Below, one piece after another: positions 35,730-43,666 of a stretch of DNA of 64,000 bases. The stretch spans positions 75,820 through 139,819 of the forward strand of contig MWCY01000002.1 in the NCBI GenBank assembly GCA_002070275.1, given 5' to 3'. Made by a program: the position numbers and the translations under genes. Position 1 is the stretch's first letter. Each line of letters opens with the position of its first letter. Origin of the DNA: Candidatus Hydrogenedentes bacterium ADurb.Bin170 (GTDB lineage: Bacteria > Hydrogenedentota > Hydrogenedentia > Hydrogenedentales > CAITNO01). The notes under the pieces were generated by a model. The model was given only the letters and a program-made list of their open reading frames with translations, had not been told where the DNA came from and ran no database searches.

Positions 35730-35948
35730 TCAGAAAATTAGCGGTATAATTCGTGCCCCCTGGTCGTGTAAATTCGTATGAACACACAGGACTTTATTTC
35801 CTGATCCAGTTTGCAGCCAAAACGATCTGTACACTATCTTTACTAATGCTATGAGCATTCTTTCTGCCCATAAACTCTGATTATCATGAATAACTCTCTT
35901 TTCCAGAGGTATTAAAGCTCCGCCCTATACCGGCAAAGGAGTTCTATT

Positions 35949-37646
35949 TCATTGCCCGTCTGCCAGAATAAAAGATCGGGCAGTAAATGCGCCAAGTGGC
36001 GTATCCCCGAAATGCGCGAGGATTTTCTGCGCTTCCTGATGCATCTCCTTCGCTCTTCCGGCATCCCAAAGAATTTCACAGCGAAGCCGGCGCAGCTGTA
36101 AATCCTCGCCCCGAATTTCCAGAGCGCTGTCAATCGCCTCCAGCGCATCATCAACCGCACTTTCGGGCAATGCTGCCTCTGCCTCCTTTTTTAACTGCGT
36201 AAAACGCCCGGGAAGATAATCCGGAAACAGTTCTCTCAAATGCTCCTGATCATCCAGTATGGCATTGACACATCTTACATACAATAAAGGGCTCATTCCC
36301 AGCGATCGGCAACAGTGCTCGTAATCAAGTTTTTCTTTTTGCCGCATCTGCCCGGTGCGAAGTGCAACAGCATCAGCAACGGCATCAAACATGACGGAAG
36401 CAATCCGATAATTTCCCTCAATGCATTGATGCACAAAGTCATAGCAGAATTCCTGTCCGGCGATGCCTATGGGTGAAGCTGCTGCAAAAGCAGCCTCCAC
36501 ATCTGCCAGCCAAACAGTCGCGCCATCTTTCTCCTGCGCTTTTTGCCTTATGGCCGCATTAATATGCGAGTCTGCACGAACAGGATAAATATCCCTGTCA
36601 CAGGCCTCCTGAAAAGCACTTTTTGCCTCTGCCAGTCTGTTCAGTGCGGCAAACGCCTCGCCCATATGGAAGTGAAGTTTTGCCGGATCCGGATCTATTT
36701 CCATCGCTTTCTGAAATTGATCAAGGGCCTGCTGGGGCTCCTGCGGGAGCAATGCACATCCGGCGGCAAAGTACTGCTCCCAACGGACTCTCTCTTCTTC
36801 GGCTAAACCTTCACGATGCGCCGACCCCATGGGCGGCAAGGCAGCAATATTGGTACCGACCGTAGACAAGAGGACATCTGCACCGCCACGCCGGGCACTC
36901 CTGCACATATCCTGAAGATTTTTTTCATAATTCCGATACATGCGCTCACGCCCGGCTGTACCGGCTTTTAATTTAAATGCGTTCGTGTAAAAATCATCCC
37001 AGTCTTTAGGTGCAGGGCTTTCTTTTTCCGGAAAAAAAGACTGCACAAGCTGAACAAGCCGGTACTGCTGCGCCCGATAATAGCAGCGAACCAGCCACGC
37101 CTTATGTGGCATTCCGTTTCGATGCCACTGGCTCAGCATCGTGCCCAGATATTCGTTATTACCCATGTAAATAAGATAGAGGTCGGGAGAAAAACAGGAT
37201 GCCTGCTCCGCTGCATCACTCATCACAGCTGAACCGAGCGCAAAGCACGCCAGGTTGCAGATTTCGAAGTGCACTTCAGGAAATGCTTCCTGCAACATGA
37301 CCTCCAGAAAGCGGGGAATATTAAAGGCTTTGTCCGGATCTTCACCCATAGCAACGGAGCCGCCAAACATAAAAATCCGAAAGACATCTTCCTTTTTCTT
37401 TTTTTGGAGCACTGTTCCCCAGCGCGCTGTTTCTTCAATATTTTTTTTCAATTCAGTATAAAAATTGCGCGCATAAAAGTGACTGTTGACCGTGTATGTC
37501 CCGCTCCCTTTATCCGGGCAGGGAATAAAGAGTGAGTAATCCTGCCCGTAGCCGATGGCGCGAAGGGCAACCTCGGCTCCTGCGAGCGCGATAAATGGCA
37601 GCAGGCAAAGAAAAAATAAAAGGAACCACGATTTTCTTATTGGCAT
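35949..37646 (-). CDS. SGNH/GDSL-type hydrolase or acyltransferase with TPR segment (copy 1)
   Basis: A 565-residue membrane-anchored protein (signal anchor at residues 8-24, LFFLCLLPFIALAGAEVAL). SGNH blocks are in order: GGS with Ser97 in FMFGGSVAMGE (block I), Gly138 in NLACFALGSAV (block II), GNNE (162-165, block III), and DFVH in CYDFVHQCIEGN (block V, Asp and His). Between blocks III and V two TPR-like repeats are inserted (AFAALNRLAEAKSAFQEACD). It resembles periplasmic SGNH proteins used to O-acetylate or deacylate surface polysaccharides. The next gene (37724) is a paralog with the same organisation and almost identical C-terminal 70 residues. Confidence 0.78.
   Translation of the reverse strand: MPIRKSWFLLFFLCLLPFIALAGAEVALRAIGYGQDYSLFIPCPDKGSGTYTVNSHFYARNFYTELKKNIEETARWGTVLQKKKKEDVFRIFMFGGSVAMGEDPDKAFNIPRFLEVMLQEAFPEVHFEICNLACFALGSAVMSDAAEQASCFSPDLYLIYMGNNEYLGTMLSQWHRNGMPHKAWLVRCYYRAQQYRLVQLVQSFFPEKESPAPKDWDDFYTNAFKLKAGTAGRERMYRNYEKNLQDMCRSARRGGADVLLSTVGTNIAALPPMGSAHREGLAEEERVRWEQYFAAGCALLPQEPQQALDQFQKAMEIDPDPAKLHFHMGEAFAALNRLAEAKSAFQEACDRDIYPVRADSHINAAIRQKAQEKDGATVWLADVEAAFAAASPIGIAGQEFCYDFVHQCIEGNYRIASVMFDAVADAVALRTGQMRQKEKLDYEHCCRSLGMSPLLYVRCVNAILDDQEHLRELFPDYLPGRFTQLKKEAEAALPESAVDDALEAIDSALEIRGEDLQLRRLRCEILWDAGRAKEMHQEAQKILAHFGDTPLGAFTARSFILADGQ
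35981..36184 (-). repeat. 204-bp direct repeat, copy 1 (SGNH C-terminus)
   Basis: Identical to 37780-37983 apart from one base (C at 36168 versus T at 37967) at a constant offset of 1799 bp. It encodes most of the C-terminal segment of both SGNH proteins. The rest of the paralogs is much less alike, which suggests recent gene conversion. Confidence 0.95.
37498..37587 (-). repeat. 90-bp direct repeat, copy 1 (SGNH N-terminus)
   Basis: Matches 39297-39386 with three mismatches and the same 1799-bp offset as the 204-bp repeat. It encodes the start of the mature region, including AEVALRxIGYGQDYxLFIPC in both proteins. Confidence 0.9.
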
Positions 37647-37723
37647 ATTTTTAAAATACCCAGTTGATGATTATAGTAATGCCAGAATCAAAAAAAGGGA
37701 CAGCAGAGTTTCAACTCAAGACT

Positions 37724-39451
37724 TTAATGTGTGTTTTCTATATCTTCTTCCTGATTTTCTGCACTTATAAACAGGCGACCAGTAAATGCGCCAAGTGGCG
37801 TATCCCCGAAATGCGCGAGGATTTTCTGCGCTTCCTGATGCATCTCCTTCGCTCTTCCGGCATCCCAAAGAATTTCACAGCGAAGCCGGCGCAGCTGTAA
37901 ATCCTCGCCCCGAATTTCCAGAGCGCTGTCAATCGCCTCCAGCGCATCATCAACCGCACTTTCGGGTAATGCTGCCTCTGCCTTTTGTTTTACCAATGCA
38001 TAGCGTCCGGGAAGATAATCCGGGAACAACACTCTGAAACGTTCCTGTTCTTCGAGCATGGCGTCAATGCACTTGAGCTCAAGAAGGGGGCTGAGTCCCA
38101 GATACCGGGAAGCCGTCGGATAATCCAGTTTTTCTTTCACCGGCGACCGACCGGTTTTTTGTGCGACAAAGTCCTTTATTGCATCAAAAATCATTGAGGC
38201 GACCTGATAATTCCCCTCCAGATTCAGGTGAACATAATCATAACAGTATTCCTGCCCGATTACCCCGGATTCTGCGGCATCGGAAAAGTTTTTTTCCACA
38301 TCTGCAAAAAGAATGCCGGATTCCCGCTCCATCTTTACCAATTGACGGATAACTGCATTGATTCGGGAATCGGCGCGTACCGGATGCGCATCAAAATCAC
38401 AGGCACATTGAAACGACTTCTTCGCTTCCGCAAACTGCTTCAGCAGGAGAAAGCATTCGCCCATATGAAAATGCAGCAACGCAAAAGTGTCATCAATTTC
38501 CAGCGCCTCGCGAAAATGTTCCAGTGCCAGAGCCGGCTGCTCCGGCATAAGGGCACAGGCAGTACTGAAATAATGATCCCACTGTTCTTTTTCTGATTCG
38601 GTCAAATCCGTGCGATGAACAGAACCCAGAGGCGGCATGGCAGCGATATTTGCCGCAACAGAGCAAACGAGCATTCCGGTTCCTGCACGTTGGGCAGAGG
38701 CATAAATGTCATGCAGATTGGAGGCATAGTTCCAGTACATCTGCTCACGCCCGGAAGAATTCGGTGCCAGAGGAAAAGCATTTTTAAAATAACTTGACCA
38801 GCTTGCTAAAAGCGGATCTTCAAATTCGGGATAAAAAGACTGTGCCAGTTGAAGCAGACGGCATTGCTGCAATTTAAAAAGAAGGCGCATTTCAGCGGCA
38901 CTTCTCAGCCTGCTCCCCTGAAACCACCGGGAAAGAAAATTACCTACATATTCATTATTGCCCATGTACACGCAGAAGAGATCAGGCGAAAACGCGGCCG
39001 CCTGCTCTGCCGCATCGCGCATGACAGGTGACCCGAGAGCAAAACAGGCAAGATTATGTATCTCGAAGTGCGTACCAGGAAATGAAGCCTGAAGCATCAC
39101 CTCCAGATAGCGGGGAATATTAAACGCCTGCTCGGGCACATCGCCCAATGCCACCGACCCTCCCAGCACAAAAATTCGGAAAGTTCCTTCTTTTTTCTTC
39201 TGCTGCAACGGCATCCCCCAGGCAGGCGCATTTTCAACAGATTTTTTTATTTCGCCACTGAAATTACGTGCATAAAAACGGCTATTAATTATATAAGTCC
39301 CGCTCTCTTTATCCGGGCAGGGAATAAAGAGTGCGTAATCCTGCCCGTAGCCGATGGTGCGAAGGGCAACCTCGGCTCCTGCGAGCAACAGAAAAGGAAT
39401 TCCGCACAGAAGGAGGAACAGAATACCGGATTTTATTCTCATAAATTGCAT
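37724..39451 (-). CDS. SGNH/GDSL-type hydrolase or acyltransferase with TPR segment (copy 2)
   Basis: A 575-residue paralog of the 35949 protein. SGNH blocks: GGS with Ser99 in FVLGGSVALGD, NLACFALGSPV, GNNE, and DYVH in CYDYVHLNLEGN. The insertion of TPR-like helices between blocks is also present. The C-terminal 70 residues (EAALPESAVDDALEAIDSAL onwards) are nearly identical to copy 1 except for the last 20, which extend to ENTH. Start at ATG 39451 with GGAAG upstream; ATG 39442 is the alternative. Copies 1 and 2 are 77 bp apart in the same direction and probably co-transcribed. Confidence 0.78.
   Translation of the reverse strand: MQFMRIKSGILFLLLCGIPFLLLAGAEVALRTIGYGQDYALFIPCPDKESGTYIINSRFYARNFSGEIKKSVENAPAWGMPLQQKKKEGTFRIFVLGGSVALGDVPEQAFNIPRYLEVMLQASFPGTHFEIHNLACFALGSPVMRDAAEQAAAFSPDLFCVYMGNNEYVGNFLSRWFQGSRLRSAAEMRLLFKLQQCRLLQLAQSFYPEFEDPLLASWSSYFKNAFPLAPNSSGREQMYWNYASNLHDIYASAQRAGTGMLVCSVAANIAAMPPLGSVHRTDLTESEKEQWDHYFSTACALMPEQPALALEHFREALEIDDTFALLHFHMGECFLLLKQFAEAKKSFQCACDFDAHPVRADSRINAVIRQLVKMERESGILFADVEKNFSDAAESGVIGQEYCYDYVHLNLEGNYQVASMIFDAIKDFVAQKTGRSPVKEKLDYPTASRYLGLSPLLELKCIDAMLEEQERFRVLFPDYLPGRYALVKQKAEAALPESAVDDALEAIDSALEIRGEDLQLRRLRCEILWDAGRAKEMHQEAQKILAHFGDTPLGAFTGRLFISAENQEEDIENTH
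37780..37983 (-). repeat. 204-bp direct repeat, copy 2
   Basis: Second copy of the sequence at 35981-36184, one mismatch in 204 bases, inside the paralogous SGNH gene. Confidence 0.95.
39297..39386 (-). repeat. 90-bp direct repeat, copy 2
   Basis: Second copy of 37498-37587 with three mismatches, at the 5' end of the paralogous SGNH gene. Confidence 0.9.
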
Positions 39452-39650
39452 GAGAAGAATTCTTCCAGGGAAAAATAAGCACCATTACGGGCGACAGTGC
39501 TTTGCATGGTAACACAGCGCTTTTATCCTGCTCAATTGCCTTTCCTTCCCTGCAGTGCAAATGAATAGAGCCGGGCTGACATCGTCTTTATTCGTATAGA
39601 ATGCAGGTTTTCAGGTAATGACGCGTTCACAACAAATAAGGAGCACACCC

Positions 39651-40277
39651 ATGAAACCAACACGCTGGCTCTCTCTTGCGCTGGCTGCAAGTCTTATCCT
39701 TCTGGTATCGCCGGGATCATATGCCGACCGAAATCCCGGGAAAGCACTGAGAGGCATTCGCAATGCGGTGCGTTCCGGTGCCCGGCGTCCGCCCACTCCT
39801 TTCTCCCGTGGAATTTTGTCCCAGCAAATGCGTGGTCACAACAGCAACCCGCTCAGGAGCCTTTCAGACCTGAGCAGATCGCATGGTGATTTTCGTTCAC
39901 CCTTCCATTCAGGAAGAAGAGCATACCGCCAGGAAGATTCCATGGCAAAGGCTTACCGCGACGTAGGCATCGCCAATGCCATGGTCGGTCTGGTCGGCGT
40001 GCTTGCGACGCTGTCACAGGAGCCGGTTTATGCGCCCGTCTGTGCCCCCGCACCCGCTCCCGCAGCTGTTCCACTGGCAGCGCCTGCAGCTCCGAGTGGA
40101 CATTGGGAACGGCGACCGGTAGCGGTACATCCTGAACACTATGAGCAGTATCAGGTCTGGATTCCGGCGATTGTTGATGCCCGCACTGGCGCAACGACGG
40201 GCGGCGGCTATTACGAAACCCGTTCACGGCTGGTCCCGGAACAGATCGAATATCAGGATGTGTGGGTATCTTACTGA
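39651..40277 (+). CDS. secreted protein with Ala/Pro-rich linker, unknown function
   Basis: A 208-residue protein. The ATG at 39651 is preceded by AAGGAG and starts a clear signal peptide (LALAASLILLVSPGSYA). The mature part has an Arg- and Ser-rich N-terminal section, a moderately hydrophobic stretch (GIANAMVGLVGVLATLSQE), an Ala/Pro-rich linker, then a C-terminal block of YEQYQVWIPAIVDARTGA and YYETRSRLVPEQIEYQDVWV. The last block looks like the WxxxxYxxxx(V/I)WVP repeat seen in small cell-envelope proteins that bind nothing known. I do not recognise the family. Confidence 0.65.
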   Translation: MKPTRWLSLALAASLILLVSPGSYADRNPGKALRGIRNAVRSGARRPPTPFSRGILSQQMRGHNSNPLRSLSDLSRSHGDFRSPFHSGRRAYRQEDSMAKAYRDVGIANAMVGLVGVLATLSQEPVYAPVCAPAPAPAAVPLAAPAAPSGHWERRPVAVHPEHYEQYQVWIPAIVDARTGATTGGGYYETRSRLVPEQIEYQDVWVSY

Positions 40278-40351
40278 CTTCTTTTTTAAGGAAGCAAAAA
40301 ACGTAATAGCAAAATTCGCAACAGTCGGACATTTCGTCATATTATAGTCCG

Positions 40352-41356
40352 ATGGATAACAGCGATATAACCAGGCAGCTCAAAGCCCGGGCATTGGATC
40401 TGGGCTTTGATGATTGCGGAATTGCCGATCCGTCGCTAGAGTCGGATGACGGTCTGGATGCCTGGCTTGCGCAGGGGAAGCACAACGGACTTCAGTGGCT
40501 TAAAAAAAGCAGAGATAAACGCCAGCACATCGATCTGGTTCTTCCCGGTGTCCGGTCAGTGATAGTCACGGCGAGCAACTATTACCATCCCGGCTCAAAA
40601 GCGCAATACGGTCATGCACGCATTGCCCGTTATGCCTGGCGCCGGGATTATCACCGGGTGATTCTGCCCAGGCTTAAATGTCTTGCCGCCTGGATCGAGC
40701 ACACACTTCCGGGCACGAAATGCTACTGCAGCACGGATACAGGTCCTGTACGTGAACGTCCCTGGGCAGCCCGGGCAGGTCTGGGCTGGATCGGAAGGAA
40801 CAGCCTCCTTATCCACCCGATCTACGGCTCCTGGATGCATCTGGGCATTATTCTGTGCACTGCCGAACTGGTGCCGGACAAGCCTATGCCCGACCATTGC
40901 GGCAGCTGCAAGCGCTGTCTGATTTTTTGTCCCACCGATGCCATTGAGCCCGGACGGGTTATCGACACAAGAAAATGTATTGCCTGTCAGACTATTGAGT
41001 CCAGGAGCTGCGAAACCACCCTTCCTTCTCATAATTGGGTTTTCGGCTGTGATCTGTGTCAGGAAGCGTGTCCGGTAAATCTGCAGCTTCAGCGTGAAGA
41101 CACCACGCTGGAAGCGCCGCGTCAGTCTTTCGCGAATCTGACACTGGAGGAACTCTCTTCAATTTCAGAAGAGGAATATCTCACCTACTTTGCGGGTACT
41201 CCTATCATGCGTGCGGGACATGCCGCTATGCAGCGTTTTGCCCGGCACGCCCTGACTGCTCTGCCGCAAACAGAGGGTACACTTCAGCATAAAAAGGAGG
41301 GCGCGATCTCCACGGAAACCGCGCCCTTTTTTCAAAAAGACTCAGAATCGATCTGA
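40352..41356 (+). CDS. queG: epoxyqueuosine reductase
   Basis: A 334-residue cobalamin- and 4Fe-4S-dependent enzyme that makes queuosine from epoxyqueuosine in tRNA. Motifs are LDLGFDDCGIADPS, TDTGPVRERPWAARAGLGWIG, the first ferredoxin cluster CGSCKRCLIFCPTDAI and the second CDLCQEACPVN with the CIACQT Cys between them. It is slightly short: the C-terminal HEAT region of longer QueG is truncated. The last codons include a strong terminator hairpin (41299-41332), so the coding end and the transcription stop overlap. Confidence 0.93.
   Translation: MDNSDITRQLKARALDLGFDDCGIADPSLESDDGLDAWLAQGKHNGLQWLKKSRDKRQHIDLVLPGVRSVIVTASNYYHPGSKAQYGHARIARYAWRRDYHRVILPRLKCLAAWIEHTLPGTKCYCSTDTGPVRERPWAARAGLGWIGRNSLLIHPIYGSWMHLGIILCTAELVPDKPMPDHCGSCKRCLIFCPTDAIEPGRVIDTRKCIACQTIESRSCETTLPSHNWVFGCDLCQEACPVNLQLQREDTTLEAPRQSFANLTLEELSSISEEEYLTYFAGTPIMRAGHAAMQRFARHALTALPQTEGTLQHKKEGAISTETAPFFQKDSESI
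41299..41332. terminator. Rho-independent, apparently bidirectional terminator inside the queG 3' end
   Basis: A 7-bp GC stem (GGGCGCG at 41299-41305 and CGCGCCC at 41320-41326) with a 14-base loop is followed by six T on the plus strand and preceded by a run of five A (41291-41295), which gives a T tract on the minus strand. It lies between the convergent queG and degP genes, within the last 60 bases of queG. Confidence 0.8.
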
Positions 41357-41363
41357 AGCGTGT

Positions 41364-42800
41364 CTAGTGTTTCGGCACCCGGATGATGGTGATATCCGGA
41401 TCACGGTCACCGCGAACAAAGCGTACCAGCAGCCCTTTTCCGGGCTCGGCGTGCTTATCCACCAGTTTGAAGAATTCGCTTGCGGAGCTTACGGCTTCCT
41501 GCCCCACTTCAATAATGATGTCGCCTTCCATGAGGCGTGCTTCCTGGGCAGGGCTACCGGGCTCCACCGCGCTGACGATCACACCTTTAATGGCGGATTT
41601 AATTTCCAGACGCTGCAATATTTCGGGTGTAATCTCTGTCACTTTCATACCCAGCACGGACTTTTCCACCGCCTTACGATCAGCGACAACGGTTCTCTCT
41701 GTCAGATTCACGTCCACAGAAATCTGCTGGCGGTCGCGCCAGATTTCCAGAGTAACGGTAGTACCGGGCGAAAAAGCGGAGATTTTGCGAACCAGTTCGC
41801 TGGCATTCGATATCTCTTCACCGTTCACTTTGCGGATCACGTCATAGGTTTTCAGGCCGGCTTTGTCGGCGGGCGTATCGGGCTGTACCTGCCGCACAAC
41901 AGCACCCCGGTCATCAGGAAGCCCAAGACTGTCCACATCTTTGTATGTATTGGCATCATCAATGGATACGCCAAGATACCCGCGCGTCACTTTGCCCTGA
42001 GAAATCAGCACAGGCACCGTCTGCTTTGCGGTATTGATAGGAATGGCAAATCCGATCGAGTTGGCACCGTAGACGATAGCGGTGTTGATACCGACCACTT
42101 CGCCGTCAATATTGCAGAGGGGACCGCCGCTGTTTCCCAGATTAATGGCGGCATCCGTCTGAATGAGATTCTGGAAAGTCAGTCCCTGCATGGCAAGACC
42201 TACAAGCCCTTCTCTGCCCAGGGCGCTGATGTGCCCGAAGGACACAGAGCCTTCAAAGCCACGGGGACTTCCGATGGCAATGGCGAACTCACCCACTTTC
42301 ACCCGGTCGGAATCGCCCAAAGGCAGGGGGGTCAGATGCTCGCTCGCCTCGATTTTTATGACTGCCAGATCTGTTTCCGGATCAGTGCCGATTATCTGCG
42401 CTTCGAATTCATGACCGTTATACAGGCGGACCGTAATGTCTTCCGCATCTTCCACGACATGGTTATTGGTAATAATATAGCCCTGTGCATCATAAATGAA
42501 GCCGGAGCCGGTACCTCTCGGCCGCTGCATCTGCTGGCGCGGGCGTTGACGTTCCTGCGGTTCGGGCACATTGAAAAAGCGGAAGAAATCTTCCATGGGT
42601 CCGAAGGGAGTCATTGCCTCCGCCTCCGCTTTGCCCTGTACGTCAATATTGACAACTGCCGGGCGCAGCCGTTCGTGAAGCTGGACAAAATTGTCCTGGA
42701 TCTGGCGCAGCAATTCCACGCCTTGACCTTGCTGTGCATAAGCGGTACTGAAAGTTGCCGCCATCACTGCTAAAGCAAGCATCAGTGTTTTCGTTTTCAT
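41364..42800 (-). CDS. degP: DegP/HtrA-type periplasmic serine protease (Do family)
   Basis: A 478-residue protein. The ATG at 42800 follows AAGGAG and opens a signal peptide (residues 1-22, ending STAYA). The trypsin-like catalytic triad is His114 (IITNNHVVED), Asp144 (DPETDLAVIK) and Ser224 (LGNSGGP). Two PDZ domains follow, around GYLGVSIDD to ISAFSPG and VLGMKVTEITPEIL to the end. Length and order match DegP/DegQ quality-control proteases that cleave unfolded envelope proteins. It is 110 bp downstream of the Bat operon end, so it may have its own promoter; it converges with queG on the shared terminator. Confidence 0.95.
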   Translation of the reverse strand: MKTKTLMLALAVMAATFSTAYAQQGQGVELLRQIQDNFVQLHERLRPAVVNIDVQGKAEAEAMTPFGPMEDFFRFFNVPEPQERQRPRQQMQRPRGTGSGFIYDAQGYIITNNHVVEDAEDITVRLYNGHEFEAQIIGTDPETDLAVIKIEASEHLTPLPLGDSDRVKVGEFAIAIGSPRGFEGSVSFGHISALGREGLVGLAMQGLTFQNLIQTDAAINLGNSGGPLCNIDGEVVGINTAIVYGANSIGFAIPINTAKQTVPVLISQGKVTRGYLGVSIDDANTYKDVDSLGLPDDRGAVVRQVQPDTPADKAGLKTYDVIRKVNGEEISNASELVRKISAFSPGTTVTLEIWRDRQQISVDVNLTERTVVADRKAVEKSVLGMKVTEITPEILQRLEIKSAIKGVIVSAVEPGSPAQEARLMEGDIIIEVGQEAVSSASEFFKLVDKHAEPGKGLLVRFVRGDRDPDITIIRVPKH

Positions 42801-42910
42801 ACTCAGGTTCTCCTTAATTTTCTGGGAGGTGATCGATCCGCACTCCATTATGCGTATCGGCATCTCCTCTTCTTTCCAAAGACACAAAGCCTTTACAGGC
42901 TATTTTGCTC

Positions 42911-43666
42911 TCAATGAAACACGCTTTCAACCACCCCTATCAGGTCTTTTTTCGCCCAGCCTTTCTCCCCGCCCTGCACACAAACACGCAGCCACTCCCC
43001 TTCCGTGCGATCCACAAACACACGATCTCCTTCATATAACACGAAACGCGGAGTATCGGATTCCCTGGTACTGAAGTAGACAGGCACTTCTTCGCTGCAG
43101 GCTACTGCCAGCTGCGGCAGTGACCGGCTCGCCTGATTCGCGGCCAGCGTCCAGCCGAAAAGAAGGAGCGCCGCCAGCACGCAAACAACCGCAAGAACAA
43201 GATATCTCCGATGGCTTTTCCAATACAGCAGAAGAGCGAAAACGAAAGCCACAAGAAAGAGTGCGTGCGTGAGGTACAGCCCGTGCAGCGGCTTCAAAGG
43301 CATATACCGCAGCACGGGACTTTCCAGCATGCGTCTGTCCGGCAGGGGCAGATTTCTTCTGGATTTTTCAAGGGCAAGAGCCAGATTCTGACGGGCAGGG
43401 GCAAACCCCGGATCCAGCATCAGCGCCGCTTCATAATAAAGAATGGCGCGCCCGGAAGAGCCTTCATGCTGCCAGGCATTGCCGAGATTAAAAAAGAGTG
43501 CCGGGTTGCATACTCCTTGCTCGGCATGGGCACGGCTAAAAAGATCGGCTGCCTCTTTATAGTTTCCCTGCTGAAAACAATGCTCTCCTTCCGCAAGCAA
43601 AGCTGCCGCTACATCGGGAGCCGCCTGTGAAAAACCCAGCAGAACAATAAGGATCGCCGTTGTCAT
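42911..43666 (-). CDS. batE: BatE-like TPR/SH3 membrane protein
   Basis: A 251-residue protein. A signal sequence (residues 1-16) is followed by TPR units (ALLAEGEHCFQQGNYKEAADLFSRA, NLGNAWQHEGSSGRAILYYEAAL), two transmembrane helices around 125-175 (ALFLVAFVFALLLYW and YLVLAVVCVLAALLLFGWTLA) and a C-terminal bacterial SH3-type domain ending EGEWLRVCVQGGEKGWAKK. This layout is that of BatE in the MoxR-Bat loci. Its start overlaps the BatD stop by 4 bases. It is the last gene of the operon. Confidence 0.8.
   Translation of the reverse strand: MTTAILIVLLGFSQAAPDVAAALLAEGEHCFQQGNYKEAADLFSRAHAEQGVCNPALFFNLGNAWQHEGSSGRAILYYEAALMLDPGFAPARQNLALALEKSRRNLPLPDRRMLESPVLRYMPLKPLHGLYLTHALFLVAFVFALLLYWKSHRRYLVLAVVCVLAALLLFGWTLAANQASRSLPQLAVACSEEVPVYFSTRESDTPRFVLYEGDRVFVDRTEGEWLRVCVQGGEKGWAKKDLIGVVESVFH

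Noticed and set aside
41367-42773. 468-codon open frame on the plus strand
   Set aside because: It is antisense to the degP gene over its whole length, has no ribosome site, and its translation shows no family pattern; the minus-strand gene has an intact triad.
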